From positions 434,001 to 498,000 of the forward strand of contig NZ_JAJAGO010000004.1 of the NCBI RefSeq assembly GCF_025165795.1: a DNA stretch of 64,000 bases. The letters run 5' to 3'. The number at the start of each line of letters is the position of its first letter. Position 1 is the first letter of the stretch. Made by a program: the position numbers and the translations under genes. Source of the DNA: Streptomyces gossypii. Its GTDB lineage: Bacteria; Actinomycetota; Actinomycetes; Streptomycetales; Streptomycetaceae. Positions 53,481 through 62,420 of the stretch are shown one piece after another. The notes beneath the pieces were generated by a model. That model saw nothing but the letters and a program-made list of their open reading frames with translations, made no database searches and was not told the origin of the DNA.

Positions 53481-54101
53481 TCATGCTGTGCGCGGCGGCG
53501 GATCCGTCCCGAGCCAGTCCGCGCGGGCGAGGGTGTACTCCACCTCGCCGTGCTCCGAGCCTTCGAGGGGGTCCGGCCAGTCGGGGAAGAAGGTGCGGTG
53601 CAGCTGAAGGCCCGACTTCTCCATCACCCGCCGGGAAGCGGTGTTGACGGCCATCGTGTTGGCCGTGACCCGTTGGACGCCGAGCTCGGTGAAGCCCCTC
53701 CGGATGAGGGCGCGGGAACCCTCGGTGGCGTAGCCCCTGCCCCAAGCGGACTTGTGCAGCCGGTAGCCCAGCTCGACCACCTCGCTGCTGTCCTCCTCCA
53801 GAGGACGGAACTCGAACCAGCCCAGGAACCGGCCGGTGCGCGTCCCTGCCGTCTCCTCGGCGGCCCAGAAGCCGGGGTGGCCGCCGAAGGGTTCCGCAGT
53901 GCCGGAAGACATGCAGGGATACGAGCGCAGCATCCGGGGCAGCGTCTCGCCGCGCACGGTCTCGGGCGACACCGGTTGACCACCGTTGAGGTGGCGCATG
54001 ACGTCGGGGTCGTTGTGCAGCTCGGTCAGCTCGGCCGCGTCGGCTTCCGTGGCGGCGAAGTGCCGCAGGCGCAGCCGAGGGGTGTCCAGGGCGAAGGTCA
54101 T
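53481..54101 (-). CDS. GNAT-family N-acetyltransferase (RimJ/RimL-like)
   Basis: The protein is 206 aa from ATG 54101 (MTFALDTPRLRLRHF). It carries the RimJ/RimL-type opening T-P-R-L-R-L-R and the acetyl-CoA loop W-G-R-G-Y-A-T-E-G. A conserved N-x-A-S-R-R-V-M-E-K-S-G segment forms the next helix. It transfers an acetyl group from acetyl-CoA, but the acceptor cannot be inferred. It stands alone between the response regulator and a small membrane gene. Confidence 0.93.
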   Translation of the reverse strand: MTFALDTPRLRLRHFAATEADAAELTELHNDPDVMRHLNGGQPVSPETVRGETLPRMLRSYPCMSSGTAEPFGGHPGFWAAEETAGTRTGRFLGWFEFRPLEEDSSEVVELGYRLHKSAWGRGYATEGSRALIRRGFTELGVQRVTANTMAVNTASRRVMEKSGLQLHRTFFPDWPDPLEGSEHGEVEYTLARADWLGTDPPPRTA

Positions 54102-54126
54102 GCGCCCGAGTGCGCCGGCACGGCTG

Positions 54127-54369
54127 TCAGGTGTTCGGCTGCTTGCGGGACTTCTCACCCATGACGACCAGGCCCGCGATCACGGCGAAGAGCAGGATCG
54201 GCAGGCCGACGTAGATACCGAGTGTCTCGACGACGCTCAGGCCGGGGCCCGGGTCGTCGCCGTCGTCGCGGGTGAGGGCGAAGGCGGGAGACGACAGGAG
54301 CAGCGGTAGGGCCGCCCCGGCGGCGAGAGTACCGGCGCGCATCGCGTTCTTCTTGTTTGCCACGGTCAC
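54127..54369 (-). CDS. small exported membrane protein
   Basis: The protein is 80 aa from GTG 54369, or 54363 (VANKKNA). A signal-like N-terminus (K-K-N-A-M-R then a hydrophobic run to S-P-A-F-A) is followed by an acidic loop (R-D-D-G-D-D-P-G-P-G) and a second helix (about 50-70), ending K-S-R-K-Q. I recall near-identical small proteins across Streptomyces. If the signal is cleaved, the mature protein has one TM helix and a cytosolic basic tail. No function is known. Confidence 0.82.
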   Translation of the reverse strand: MTVANKKNAMRAGTLAAGAALPLLLSSPAFALTRDDGDDPGPGLSVVETLGIYVGLPILLFAVIAGLVVMGEKSRKQPNT

Positions 54370-54424
54370 AACGTAACCAATGGGCCGACGGCGCGCGCGG
54401 CCGGGGTGCCCGTCAGAAGTCCGC

Positions 54425-54685
54425 TCAGATGTCCGCGGACTCCGTGCCCAGACCGGTGCCGGTGGGCTCGCTGGTCAGCGGGAGCTCGGCGGCGATGGGA
54501 AGCTCGCTGGTCAGGGGAGCGACGTCGGCGAGCGGCGGCTCGCTCGTCAGTGGTGGCTCCGGGTATCCGATGGAGCACGAGCCGTCCAGTCCGGAGTCCG
54601 GGTCGGACACGCCGGACAGGTCTACCGGCTCGTGCCCCTGTTTCGGAAGGGGGCTGCTGATCAGGAGTTCGGCGGACGTGGCCAC
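54425..54685 (-). CDS. small acidic protein with five hexapeptide repeats
   Basis: This 86-aa protein starts at GTG 54685, preceded at good spacing by GGAGG. It has no TM helix. Residues 45-74 are five contiguous hexapeptides, P-L-T-S-E-P, P-L-A-D-V-A, P-L-T-S-E-L, P-I-A-A-E-L and P-L-T-S-E-P. A single Cys (G-S-C-S-I-G) precedes them. Overall the protein is acidic and Pro/Ser/Thr-rich. No family is recognised. The strong ribosome site and regular repeat argue for a real gene. Confidence 0.6.
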   Translation of the reverse strand: MATSAELLISSPLPKQGHEPVDLSGVSDPDSGLDGSCSIGYPEPPLTSEPPLADVAPLTSELPIAAELPLTSEPTGTGLGTESADI

Positions 54686-55047
54686 GGCGGGCCTCCGTTC
54701 GTGGACGAGTGACGGTCAATAGTGCCTGTACCCAGCCTGCGGGCACGCAGACGTCCGTGTGGGCCAAACGTGTCCCACCTCACGTGTGTTTCGCAGGCGA
54801 ATTCACGGCGCCGGGCCCCAGGGGACGCAGACACTCCCGTGATTCCGGGTGCTCCGATCCAGGATTTCCTTCCCGGTCACCCGGTGCGGCAGGCCGTCAC
54901 CACAGGTGACCGGCGGGGAGCGGCGCGGCTGGAGAGCGGTGTACGCGGTGTACGGGGCGCGGGGGCGGAAGGCGGCAGGGCGGCAGGCCGCTCCCGCCGG
55001 GGCCTTCCCGGCGGGACGTCAGGCCGCGACACACAAAAACCCGGGTC
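54686..55047. other. intergenic region, no gene seen
   Basis: The 362 bases between the HNH gene and the hexapeptide-repeat gene hold no frame with credible codon use. They should contain the promoter for the repeat protein. No strong hairpin or operator was noticed. Confidence 0.5.
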
Positions 55048-55587
55048 TCAGGCAGAAACTCTGCCGTCGATCCGGGCGAGGTCGTCGTCCGCGCCGTACG
55101 GTTGCAGGTACGGCAACCAGCGCGGATCCCTATGCCCCGTGCCGATGATCCGCCAGGCCAGACCCGACGGCGGCGCGGGATTGTGCCTCAGCCGCCAGCC
55201 GATCTCCGCGACATGACGGTCCGCCTTCACATGGTTGCAGCGGCGGCAGGCCGCCACCACGTTCTCCCAGGTGTGCTGTCCTCCCCTGCTGCGCGGAACC
55301 ACATGGTCGACGCTGGTGGCGACACCACCGCAGTACGCGCACCGGCCGCCGTCCCGGGCGAACAGCGCACGGCGGGTGAGGGGAACGGGGCCGCGAAAAG
55401 GCACCCGCACGAATCGTTTCAGCCGCACCACACTGGGTGCGGGTATGACATGGGTCGCGCTGTGCATCAGGGCGCCGGAGTCCTCAAGGCTGATGGCCTT
55501 GTCGTTGAGGACGAGTATCAGGGCGCGTCGGAGCGGTACGACACCGAGCGGCTCGTACGACGCGTTGAGGACCAGGACATGCGGCAC
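55048..55587 (-). CDS. HNH endonuclease domain protein
   Basis: This 179-aa protein starts M-P-H-V-L-V-L-N-A-S-Y-E-P-L, the conserved opening of actinobacterial HNH proteins. The HNH fold at about residues 84-125 has C-A-Y-C, then D-H-V-V-P-R-S-R-G-G, then N and C-R-R-C-N, giving a zinc site and the nicking centre. These proteins are widespread in Streptomyces as single genes with no known target. It is neither flanked by integrases nor truncated. Confidence 0.93.
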   Translation of the reverse strand: MPHVLVLNASYEPLGVVPLRRALILVLNDKAISLEDSGALMHSATHVIPAPSVVRLKRFVRVPFRGPVPLTRRALFARDGGRCAYCGGVATSVDHVVPRSRGGQHTWENVVAACRRCNHVKADRHVAEIGWRLRHNPAPPSGLAWRIIGTGHRDPRWLPYLQPYGADDDLARIDGRVSA

Positions 55588-55976
55588 GGTGCCTCCTCCT
55601 ACGTCGGCGGCGCGTGGCTCGCGCCGTGACGATCTCCCCTCAGTGTGTCCTGAGCTCCCTTGGCCGCGCCACCACGACCGCGTAACGCACCAGGCGTGTT
55701 TTCCGCCACACCGGGCAATTCACCCAGTGGCGTGCCTGGTCGGGGCGGTGTCGGCCGCCTGGAGGTCAACCCCGTGCGCCCGCGCAGCCCGCGCCCGCTC
55801 CGGCGCGGATCCGGCGCGGATCCGGCGCGGATCCGGGGCGGATCCGGGGCACGAAGGGGGCATGGACTGGGCGCCGTTTGTGCGGAACGTGGGCCATTAG
55901 TGTGTTCACCGGATGTGCGTCCCCCGCGCACATCCGCCAGCGCCCCCGGGGCGCGTCCCGCATGGAAGGTACTGCT
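55588..55976. other. intergenic region with 11-bp tandem repeat
   Basis: No gene is supported here. At about 55800-55850 the unit GCGGATCCGGC repeats about four times (two later units read GG in place of GC). The repeat lies 130-180 bp upstream of the MscS gene. Because each unit contains the palindrome CCGGATCCGG-like core, it could bind protein, or it may only be slippage-prone. Confidence 0.6.
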
Positions 55977-56972
55977 GTGTCCTGGTTGCTGGGTGCCACC
56001 CCTCCGCCCGAGGGCACCACGTCACTCGACGAGGCCCATGAGACGGCGACGAACGCCGCGGGCTGGTTCGAGGAGAACTGGTCGGACTGGCTGGCCGCCG
56101 GGCTGCGCATGCTGCTGATCCTGGCGATCGCGGTGGTGCTCCGCTATGTCGTGCGGCGGGCCATCAGCAAGTTCCTCCGGCGGATGAACCGCAACGCGGC
56201 AGCCGACGCCAGCGGCAACGCGCTGCGCGGACTGCTGGTCAACCACGAGCGGCGGCGGCAGCGTTCCGAGGCCATCGGCTCGGTGCTGCGCAGCGTCACC
56301 ACCATCGTGATCATGGGCACGGCCGCCCTGATCGTGATGTCCACCCTCGGCATCGACCTGGCGCCGCTGCTGGCGAGCGCCGGCGTCGCGGGAGTCGCGC
56401 TCGGCTTCGGCGCGCGGAACCTGGTCACCGACGTGCTGACCGGGACCTTCATGCTGCTGGAGGACCAGTACGGCGTGGGCGACCGGATCGACGCGGGCGA
56501 GGCCACCGGGACAGTGCTGGAGATCGGACTGCGGGTCACCAAGCTGCGCGGCGTCGACGGCGAGATCTGGTACGTGCGCAACGGCGAGATCAAGCGCGTC
56601 GGCAATCTCAGCCAGGGCTGGGCGACCGCGGGGGTGGACGTCCAGGTCCGCGCCGACGAGGACCTGGAGACCGTACGGGAGGCGATCTCCATGGCCGGTG
56701 AGGAGATGTCGAAGTCCCAGCCGTGGGACGAGGTGCTGTGGGCTCCGGTGGAGGTGCTGGGGCTGGACTCCGTGACGCTGGAGTCGATGGTGGTCCGGGT
56801 CTCCGTCCGCACGATGCCCGACGAGGCGCTCGGGGTGGAGCGGGAGCTGCGCTGGCGGATCAAGCGGGAGCTCGACCGGCGGGGGATCCGGATCGTCGAC
56901 GACGAGTCGCTGGCACTGGAGGCGGCGCGGCGGCCCGCAAACGACTCGGGGCCGGTCCGGCTGCAGAAGTGA
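55977..56972 (+). CDS. MscS-family mechanosensitive ion channel
   Basis: The protein is 331 aa from GTG 55977 (reads MSWLLG), preceded by GGAAGG; ATG 55962 is a nearby alternative. Three TM helices are seen (about 42-62, 95-120 and 122-145). The pore helix has A-S-A-G-V-A-G-V-A-L-G-F-G-A-R-N-L-V, typical of MscS. The cytoplasmic beta domain follows with Y-G-V-G-D-R-I and N-G-E-I. It releases solutes on osmotic downshock. Confidence 0.92.
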   Translation: MSWLLGATPPPEGTTSLDEAHETATNAAGWFEENWSDWLAAGLRMLLILAIAVVLRYVVRRAISKFLRRMNRNAAADASGNALRGLLVNHERRRQRSEAIGSVLRSVTTIVIMGTAALIVMSTLGIDLAPLLASAGVAGVALGFGARNLVTDVLTGTFMLLEDQYGVGDRIDAGEATGTVLEIGLRVTKLRGVDGEIWYVRNGEIKRVGNLSQGWATAGVDVQVRADEDLETVREAISMAGEEMSKSQPWDEVLWAPVEVLGLDSVTLESMVVRVSVRTMPDEALGVERELRWRIKRELDRRGIRIVDDESLALEAARRPANDSGPVRLQK

Positions 56973-57002
56973 GTGAGGGGCGGTCGAGCCCGTACCGCGC
57001 CG

Positions 57003-57062
57003 TTGACGCGCCCCGGGGCGGGCTCTACAGTCCCGACTGAGCGATGAACAGGAAACCTTCCT
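57003..57062 (+). promoter_or_regulatory. promoter and probable operator of the ROK-GH4-kinase operon
   Basis: TTGACG (57003-57008), a 17-bp spacer and TACAGT (57026-57031) form a near-ideal vegetative promoter. The palindrome AGGAA-ACC-TTCCT (57050-57062) lies about 12-24 bases after the expected transcription start. A repressor bound there would block elongation. From memory, similar AGGAA...TTCCT sites precede streptomycete ROK regulator genes. Confidence 0.65.
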
Positions 57063-57112
57063 AACAGTTCGCCGCAGGGCGGGGTCGGCGGGACGGGTCA
57101 GAAGGGCCGCAG

Positions 57113-58450
57113 ATGGGCAAGCAGTCCCCGGCGCACCCGGGCACTCCGCAAGTGCTGCGCGCGATGAACGACCGCGCCGCGCTCGATCTCCTCCTCACGC
57201 ACGGCCCGCTCTCGCGCGGCCGCCTGGGCGAGCTCACCGGCCTGTCCAAGCCGACCGCCTCCCAGCTGCTGGCCCGGCTCCAGACCGCGCGCCTGGTCAT
57301 CACCAGCGGCACGAGCGGCGGCCCGGCCACGGGCACCGCCACCGGCGCGGGCCGCCCCGGTCCCAGCGCCCAGCTCTACGCGGTCAATCCGCGGGCCGCG
57401 CATGTCGCCGCCCTCGATGTGACCACCACCGGGCTGCACGCCGCCGTCGCCGACCTCACGGGCCGCGTCGTCGGCACCCACGAGGTGCCCGCCCCCGACC
57501 GCCGCAGCACCGCTGCCACGCCACCCCCCAGCACCCCCGAACTGGTCGTACGGGCGGTGGACGGGGCGACCGCTGCTGCCGGTCTGCTCCCTACCGACCT
57601 GCACCGCGTGGTGATCGGCACCCCCGGCGCCTTCGACCCCGGCACCGGACGGCTCCGCTACGCCGCGCACCTTCCGGGCTGGCACTCCCCCGACCTGCTG
57701 GACGAGCTGGCAGCCGCGCTGCCGATGCCGCTCTCCTTCGACAACGACGTGAACCTGGCCGCCGTCGCCGAGATGCGCGGCGGAGCGGCCGACGGCTGCG
57801 AGGACTTCGTGCTGCTCTGGAACGAGCAGGGCATCGGCGCGGCCCTGGTCATCGGCGGCAGGCTGCACCGGGGCCGGACCGGCGGCGCCGGGGAGGTCGG
57901 CTTCCTCCCCGTGCCGCACACACCGCTCGTACGAGACGCCGCTCGGATCGGCAGCGGCGGCTTCCAGGAACTGGCTGGTGCGGGCGGCGTCCTGCGGCTG
58001 GCACGCGATCTCGGCCTGCCCTACTCCCCGGACGCCGCCCCGCACGAGGCCGCGGCGGACCTGCTTCGGCGAGCGGCGGACGCGGGTACGGCCGGAACGG
58101 CAGACGGACCCGCGGCCGGACCCGCGGGCACCGGCGGCACCGGACCGTACGACGCGCTGCTGCGCGGTTTCGCCACCGGCACCGCGATCGGCCTCGCCGC
58201 CATGGTCGCGGTGCTCGACCCGCAGCTGATCGTGCTCTCCGGCGGCGTGCTGGCGGCGGGCGGCGAACCCCTGCGCGAGCTGGTCCGCGCCGAGCTGGCC
58301 GAGCTGGCAGTCCCCCGGCCCCGGCTGGTGCTGGGCAGCGTCACCGCGCACCCGGTGCTGAGCGGCGCGCTGGAGAGCGCCCTGGCGGCCACCCGCGACG
58401 AAGTCTTCGACACCACGCACCGACCCGACCCCCCGCCGACCCGATACTGA
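57113..58450 (+). CDS. ROK-family transcriptional regulator
   Basis: The protein is 445 aa from ATG 57113. An N-terminal winged HTH (about residues 15-75, G-P-L-S-R-G-R-L-G-E-L-T-G-L-S-K-P-T) is followed by a ROK sugar-kinase-like domain. The sugar-binding F-D-N-D-V-N-L-A and G-I-G-A-A-L-V-I are kept. The usual zinc motif C-x-C-G-x2-G-C is absent: the segment after G-E-V-G-F-L reads P-V-P-H-T-P. It probably represses its own operon and responds to a sugar phosphate. It is 29 bp upstream of the GH4 gene. Confidence 0.92.
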   Translation: MGKQSPAHPGTPQVLRAMNDRAALDLLLTHGPLSRGRLGELTGLSKPTASQLLARLQTARLVITSGTSGGPATGTATGAGRPGPSAQLYAVNPRAAHVAALDVTTTGLHAAVADLTGRVVGTHEVPAPDRRSTAATPPPSTPELVVRAVDGATAAAGLLPTDLHRVVIGTPGAFDPGTGRLRYAAHLPGWHSPDLLDELAAALPMPLSFDNDVNLAAVAEMRGGAADGCEDFVLLWNEQGIGAALVIGGRLHRGRTGGAGEVGFLPVPHTPLVRDAARIGSGGFQELAGAGGVLRLARDLGLPYSPDAAPHEAAADLLRRAADAGTAGTADGPAAGPAGTGGTGPYDALLRGFATGTAIGLAAMVAVLDPQLIVLSGGVLAAGGEPLRELVRAELAELAVPRPRLVLGSVTAHPVLSGALESALAATRDEVFDTTHRPDPPPTRY

Positions 58451-58479
58451 CCCGACTCTCCAGGAGTGGACCGGACCAT

Positions 58480-59745
58480 ATGAAACTCGCAGTAGTTGGC
58501 GGGGGTTCCACCTACACCCCCGAACTCATCGACGGATTCGCCAGGCTGCGCGACACCCTCCCGCTGACCGAGCTGGTCCTCGTCGACCCGGCGGCCGAAC
58601 GCCTGGCGACCGTCGGCGGCCTGGCCCGCCGGATCTTCGCCAAGCAGGGCCACCAGGGCCGCATCACCACCACCTCCGATCTGGACACCGCCGTCGACGG
58701 CGCCGACGCCGTCCTGCTCCAGCTGCGCGTGGGCGGTCAGGCAGCCCGGGCCAAGGACGAAGCCTGGCCGCTGCAGTGCGGCTGTGTGGGGCAGGAGACC
58801 ACCGGCGCGGGCGGCCTCGCCAAGGCGCTGCGCACCGTGCCGGTCGTCCTCGACATCGCCGAACGGATACGCCGCCGGAATCCGGACGCCTGGATCATCG
58901 ACTTCACCAACCCCGTCGGCATCGTCACCCGCGCCCTGCTCCAGCACGGGCACCGGGCAGTCGGACTGTGCAACGTCGCGATCCATCTCCAGCGCAAGTT
59001 CGCCGCGCTGCTGGAAACGGATCCGGCCGAGGTCCATCTGGACCACTACGGCCTCAACCACCTCACCTGGGAGCTGGGAGTACGCCTCGGCGGCCCGGAC
59101 GGTGCGGACGTACTGCCCCGGCTGCTCGCCGAACACGGCCCCCGTATCGCCGGCGAACTGCACCTGCCGCCGCCGCTCCTGGAGCGTCTGGGCGTGGTGC
59201 CCTCCTACTACCTGCGCTACTACTACGCGCACGACGAGACCGTCGCCGAGATGCGGACGAAGCCGTCCCGGGCGAGCGAGGTCGCGGCCATGGAGGCGCG
59301 GCTGCTGGAGATGTACGAGGATCCGGCGCTGGACGAGAAGCCCGCGCTGCTGGCCGAGCGGGGCGGCGCGTTCTACTCCGAGGCCGCCGTCGCACTCGCC
59401 GCCTCGCTCCTGACCGACAGCGCGGGCACCGTACAGGTCGTCAACACCCGCAACGACGGCACGCTGCCCTTCCTCCCCGACGACGCCGTCATCGAAGTCC
59501 CGGCCCGCGTCTCCCGTTCCGGCGCCCGGCCACTGCCCGCCCCCACCCTCGACCCTCTGTACGCGGGCCTCGTCTCCCATGTCACCGCCTACGAGCAGCT
59601 CGCCCTGGAAGCCGCGCTGCACGGTGGCCGTGACCGGGTCTTCCGCTCCCTGCTCGCCCACCCGCTGGTCGGCCAGTACGACCGTGCCGAGGCCCTGACG
59701 GACAGCCTGCTCGCCCACAACCGGGAGCACCTCGCGTGGCTCTGA
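58480..59745 (+). CDS. family 4 glycoside hydrolase (6-phospho-beta-glucosidase type)
   Basis: This 421-aa protein belongs to GH4, which uses NAD+ and Mn2+ in a redox hydrolysis. The dinucleotide site is V-V-G-G-G-S-T-Y-T-P-E. The Mn2+ and catalytic region has C-N-V-A-I and a later N-H-L-T-W. The C-N-V pattern fits phospho-beta-glycosidases rather than alpha-galactosidases. It would cleave a phosphorylated disaccharide or glycoside in the cytoplasm. It is in operon with the ROK regulator and a sugar kinase; no PTS or ABC transporter is adjacent. Confidence 0.92.
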   Translation: MKLAVVGGGSTYTPELIDGFARLRDTLPLTELVLVDPAAERLATVGGLARRIFAKQGHQGRITTTSDLDTAVDGADAVLLQLRVGGQAARAKDEAWPLQCGCVGQETTGAGGLAKALRTVPVVLDIAERIRRRNPDAWIIDFTNPVGIVTRALLQHGHRAVGLCNVAIHLQRKFAALLETDPAEVHLDHYGLNHLTWELGVRLGGPDGADVLPRLLAEHGPRIAGELHLPPPLLERLGVVPSYYLRYYYAHDETVAEMRTKPSRASEVAAMEARLLEMYEDPALDEKPALLAERGGAFYSEAAVALAASLLTDSAGTVQVVNTRNDGTLPFLPDDAVIEVPARVSRSGARPLPAPTLDPLYAGLVSHVTAYEQLALEAALHGGRDRVFRSLLAHPLVGQYDRAEALTDSLLAHNREHLAWL

Positions 59746-60773
59746 ACGACACCGCCGACGGCCGTACCACCGGCGGCCGGTCCCCCGGCGAAGCGTTCCT
59801 CGCCGTCGACGCGGGCAACAGCAAGACCGATGTGGCGGTCGTCGCCGCCGACGGGGCCGTTCTCGGCACCGCGCGCGGCGGCGGCTTCCAGCCTCCGGTC
59901 GTCGGCGTGGAGACCGCGCTCGACGACCTGGAGCTGACCATCGCCCGCGCGGCCCGCGCCGCCGGGACGGAACCGCCGTTCGCCCTCGTCTCCGCCTGTC
60001 TCGCCAACGCCGATCTCCCGCGCGAGGAGCGGGAGGTGACGGCAGCGGTCGGCCGCCGGGGCTGGGGGCGCGCCACGCACGTGGCAAACGACACCTTCGC
60101 GGTGCTGCGCGCGGGCCTGCCCGACGACGGCTCGGTGCGCCGCGGCGTCGCCGTCGTCTGCGGCGCGGGGGTCAACTGCGTGGGGCGTGCCGACGACGGC
60201 CGTGTGCACCGCTTCCCGGCCCTCGGCCGCCTCTCCGGCGACTGGGGCGGCGGCGGGGGCCTCTCCGACGAGGCGCTGTGGCATGCCGCCCGCGCCGAGG
60301 ACGGCAGGGGAGAGTGCACGGAACTCGCCCGCGCGCTCCCCGCGTACTTCGGACTGCCCACCATGTACGCGCTGATCGAGGGCCTCCATCTGGGCGATGT
60401 CCCGGTCACCCGGAAGCATGAACTGGCCCCACTGCTTTTCGAGGTGGCGGCGGCCGGTGATCCGGTGGCCCGCGCGCTGGTGCACCGCCAGGCCGACGAG
60501 ATCGTTGCGCTGGCGGCCGTCACGCTGACCCGGCTCGGCCTGCTCGCCCACGCGACCCCGGTGCTGCTGGGTGGCAGCGTCCTCGCCGCCCGGCATCCGA
60601 TGCTGCACGACCGGCTCACCGAAGGTCTCGCCGACCGTGCGCCCAGGGCGACCGCACGGCTGGTCTCCGCGCCGCCGGTGCTCGGGGCCGGGCTGCTGGC
60701 TCTGGATGAACTGCGCGCCGCGGAGGGGGCGTACGCACGGCTGCGCGAGCAGTGCGACACCGCCGGTGCCTGA
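59736..60773 (+). CDS. BadF/BadG/BcrA/BcrD-type sugar kinase (N-acetylglucosamine kinase-like)
   Basis: This 345-aa protein starts at GTG 59736, overlapping the GH4 stop by 10 bp, with GGGAG upstream. It is an actin-like ASKHA kinase with the phosphate 1 motif A-V-D-A-G-N-S-K-T-D, a later G-A-G-V-N-C and a glycine-rich G-D-W-G-G-G-G. This group contains N-acetylglucosamine kinases. Together with GH4 it suggests phosphorylation of a sugar released from, or fed to, the pathway. The exact sugar is not shown. Confidence 0.9.
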   Translation: MALNDTADGRTTGGRSPGEAFLAVDAGNSKTDVAVVAADGAVLGTARGGGFQPPVVGVETALDDLELTIARAARAAGTEPPFALVSACLANADLPREEREVTAAVGRRGWGRATHVANDTFAVLRAGLPDDGSVRRGVAVVCGAGVNCVGRADDGRVHRFPALGRLSGDWGGGGGLSDEALWHAARAEDGRGECTELARALPAYFGLPTMYALIEGLHLGDVPVTRKHELAPLLFEVAAAGDPVARALVHRQADEIVALAAVTLTRLGLLAHATPVLLGGSVLAARHPMLHDRLTEGLADRAPRATARLVSAPPVLGAGLLALDELRAAEGAYARLREQCDTAGA

Positions 60774-60990
60774 CGTCCACGCGGCACGGGGAACCGAACT
60801 GGTGCCCCACGCGTGTGGAGAGGCAGGAGACCAGAGCTGAAGATCGCGATCCGAACAAGATCCCGGCAATAACGGTGTGGTGAAGGGTCCGTGCCGCCAT
60901 ACTGCTGCCCGTGGACCCGGAGCTGTCGCGACCCAAAGGTGCAACGGGTGCGCGGCCCTGTCAGCGACCAAGGGGGAGGTCTTTAGAGCC

Positions 60991-62409
60991 GTGACCCAGC
61001 CGCCCGACGTGCGCACAGTGCCACCTCCCCCCCAGTCGGCGCCGCCCGGCTCCCCGGAGCAGTCCTCCGGCCTGCCACCCCCCGAGAACCCTCCCGGCCG
61101 CACCACCGCCTGGACCGAGGGCGTGCGGCGGCTGCGCACGGCGGCGACGACCGAGCCGGGCCGGCTGCGGATCATCGGAGCCGCGCTGGCCGCGCTGATC
61201 GTCGTGTTCGGAGCGGTCACCGCCTGGCAGGTGAGCGACAGGTCGGACGCCGCGGCCTCCGTCGTCGACCACAGCCAGCCGCTGAGCGCCGAGGCCGCGA
61301 GCATCTACCGCTCGCTCGCCACCGCCAACACAACGGCGTCCAGCGGCTTCCTGGCCGGGGGCGACGAGCCCCGCAGCGTGCGCGAGCGGTACGAGCTGAA
61401 CGTCCGTACGGCCTCGGAACTGCTGGCCTCGGCCGCCGCGAACTCCCGGGGATCCGCTTCCGCACAGCGCCAGATCGCCAAGCTCAACCGCGAACTCCCG
61501 CGCTACACCGGGCTGGTGGAGTCCGCACGCGCCAACAACCGGCAGGGCCTGCCGCTGGGCGGCGCGTATCTGCGCTATGCCAACGAGCGGATGCACGAGG
61601 AACTGCTGCCCGCCGCCAAGGAGTTGTACGAGACGGAGACCGCGCGGCTGCACCAGGACTACGACGACGCGAAGTCCTGGCCCTGGATCGCGCTCACCCT
61701 CGGGGTGCTCACCATGGCGGGGCTCGGCTGGGCGCAGCGCCGCCACTACCACCGTACGAACCGGGTGTTCAATCCCGGCCTCCTGGGAGCCACCGCCGCG
61801 ACGCTCGTCGCACTGCTGTGGCTGACGGCCGGGCACGCGTTCGCGCGCTCGGGGCTCGGCGAATCCGACGAGCACGGCGCCCGGTCACTGCACGCGCTCA
61901 ACGAGGCATGGATCGGCTCGCTCCAGGCTCGCGGCGAGGAGAACATGTGGCTGGTCGCCCGGGGCGCGGGCAGCGAGTACGACGAGAGCTACGGCAAACG
62001 GATGAACGCGGTCGCCGGATCCCCGAAGGGCGAGATGGGCGGGCAGTTGGCCGCCGCGCTCTCCAGGGCGGACGACGCGCAGGGCCGTGACCCGGTCGAC
62101 GACGCCTACGAGTCGGTCAAGGACTGGCGGAAGCGGCACAACGAGGCCAGGGCCATGGAGGACAGCGGGCGGTACGACGCGGCGGTGGACCTGGTGATCC
62201 AGCCGAAGGGCAGCACCGGAGAGTCCTTCGACGAGGTCGACGAAAGCCTCAAGAAGGCGAGCGAGCACGAGCAGGCGGAGTTCGAGCGTGCCGCGGACGA
62301 CGGCCGGGGGGCGCTTACCTGGCTGGCCGTCGGGGCGGCGGTACTTGCCGTACTCGGCGCGGCGGCGGCGTTGCTGGGCATCGGCCGCAGGCTCTCGGAA
62401 TACCGGTGA
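60991..62409 (+). CDS. GlnX-like membrane sensor protein
   Basis: The protein is 472 aa from GTG 60991, preceded by GGGGGAGG; the open frame before it is not family-like. A Pro-rich cytoplasmic N-terminus precedes four TM helices (about 61-81, 229-247, 264-284 and 443-466). These enclose two extracellular helical loops rich in charged residues. It resembles GlnX of Corynebacterium and Mycobacterium, which passes the signal from GlnH to the kinase PknG. It is followed directly by a GlnH-like gene; PknG would lie beyond the window. Confidence 0.78.
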   Translation: MTQPPDVRTVPPPPQSAPPGSPEQSSGLPPPENPPGRTTAWTEGVRRLRTAATTEPGRLRIIGAALAALIVVFGAVTAWQVSDRSDAAASVVDHSQPLSAEAASIYRSLATANTTASSGFLAGGDEPRSVRERYELNVRTASELLASAAANSRGSASAQRQIAKLNRELPRYTGLVESARANNRQGLPLGGAYLRYANERMHEELLPAAKELYETETARLHQDYDDAKSWPWIALTLGVLTMAGLGWAQRRHYHRTNRVFNPGLLGATAATLVALLWLTAGHAFARSGLGESDEHGARSLHALNEAWIGSLQARGEENMWLVARGAGSEYDESYGKRMNAVAGSPKGEMGGQLAAALSRADDAQGRDPVDDAYESVKDWRKRHNEARAMEDSGRYDAAVDLVIQPKGSTGESFDEVDESLKKASEHEQAEFERAADDGRGALTWLAVGAAVLAVLGAAAALLGIGRRLSEYR

Positions 62410-62420
62410 GGGGCGGTCCC

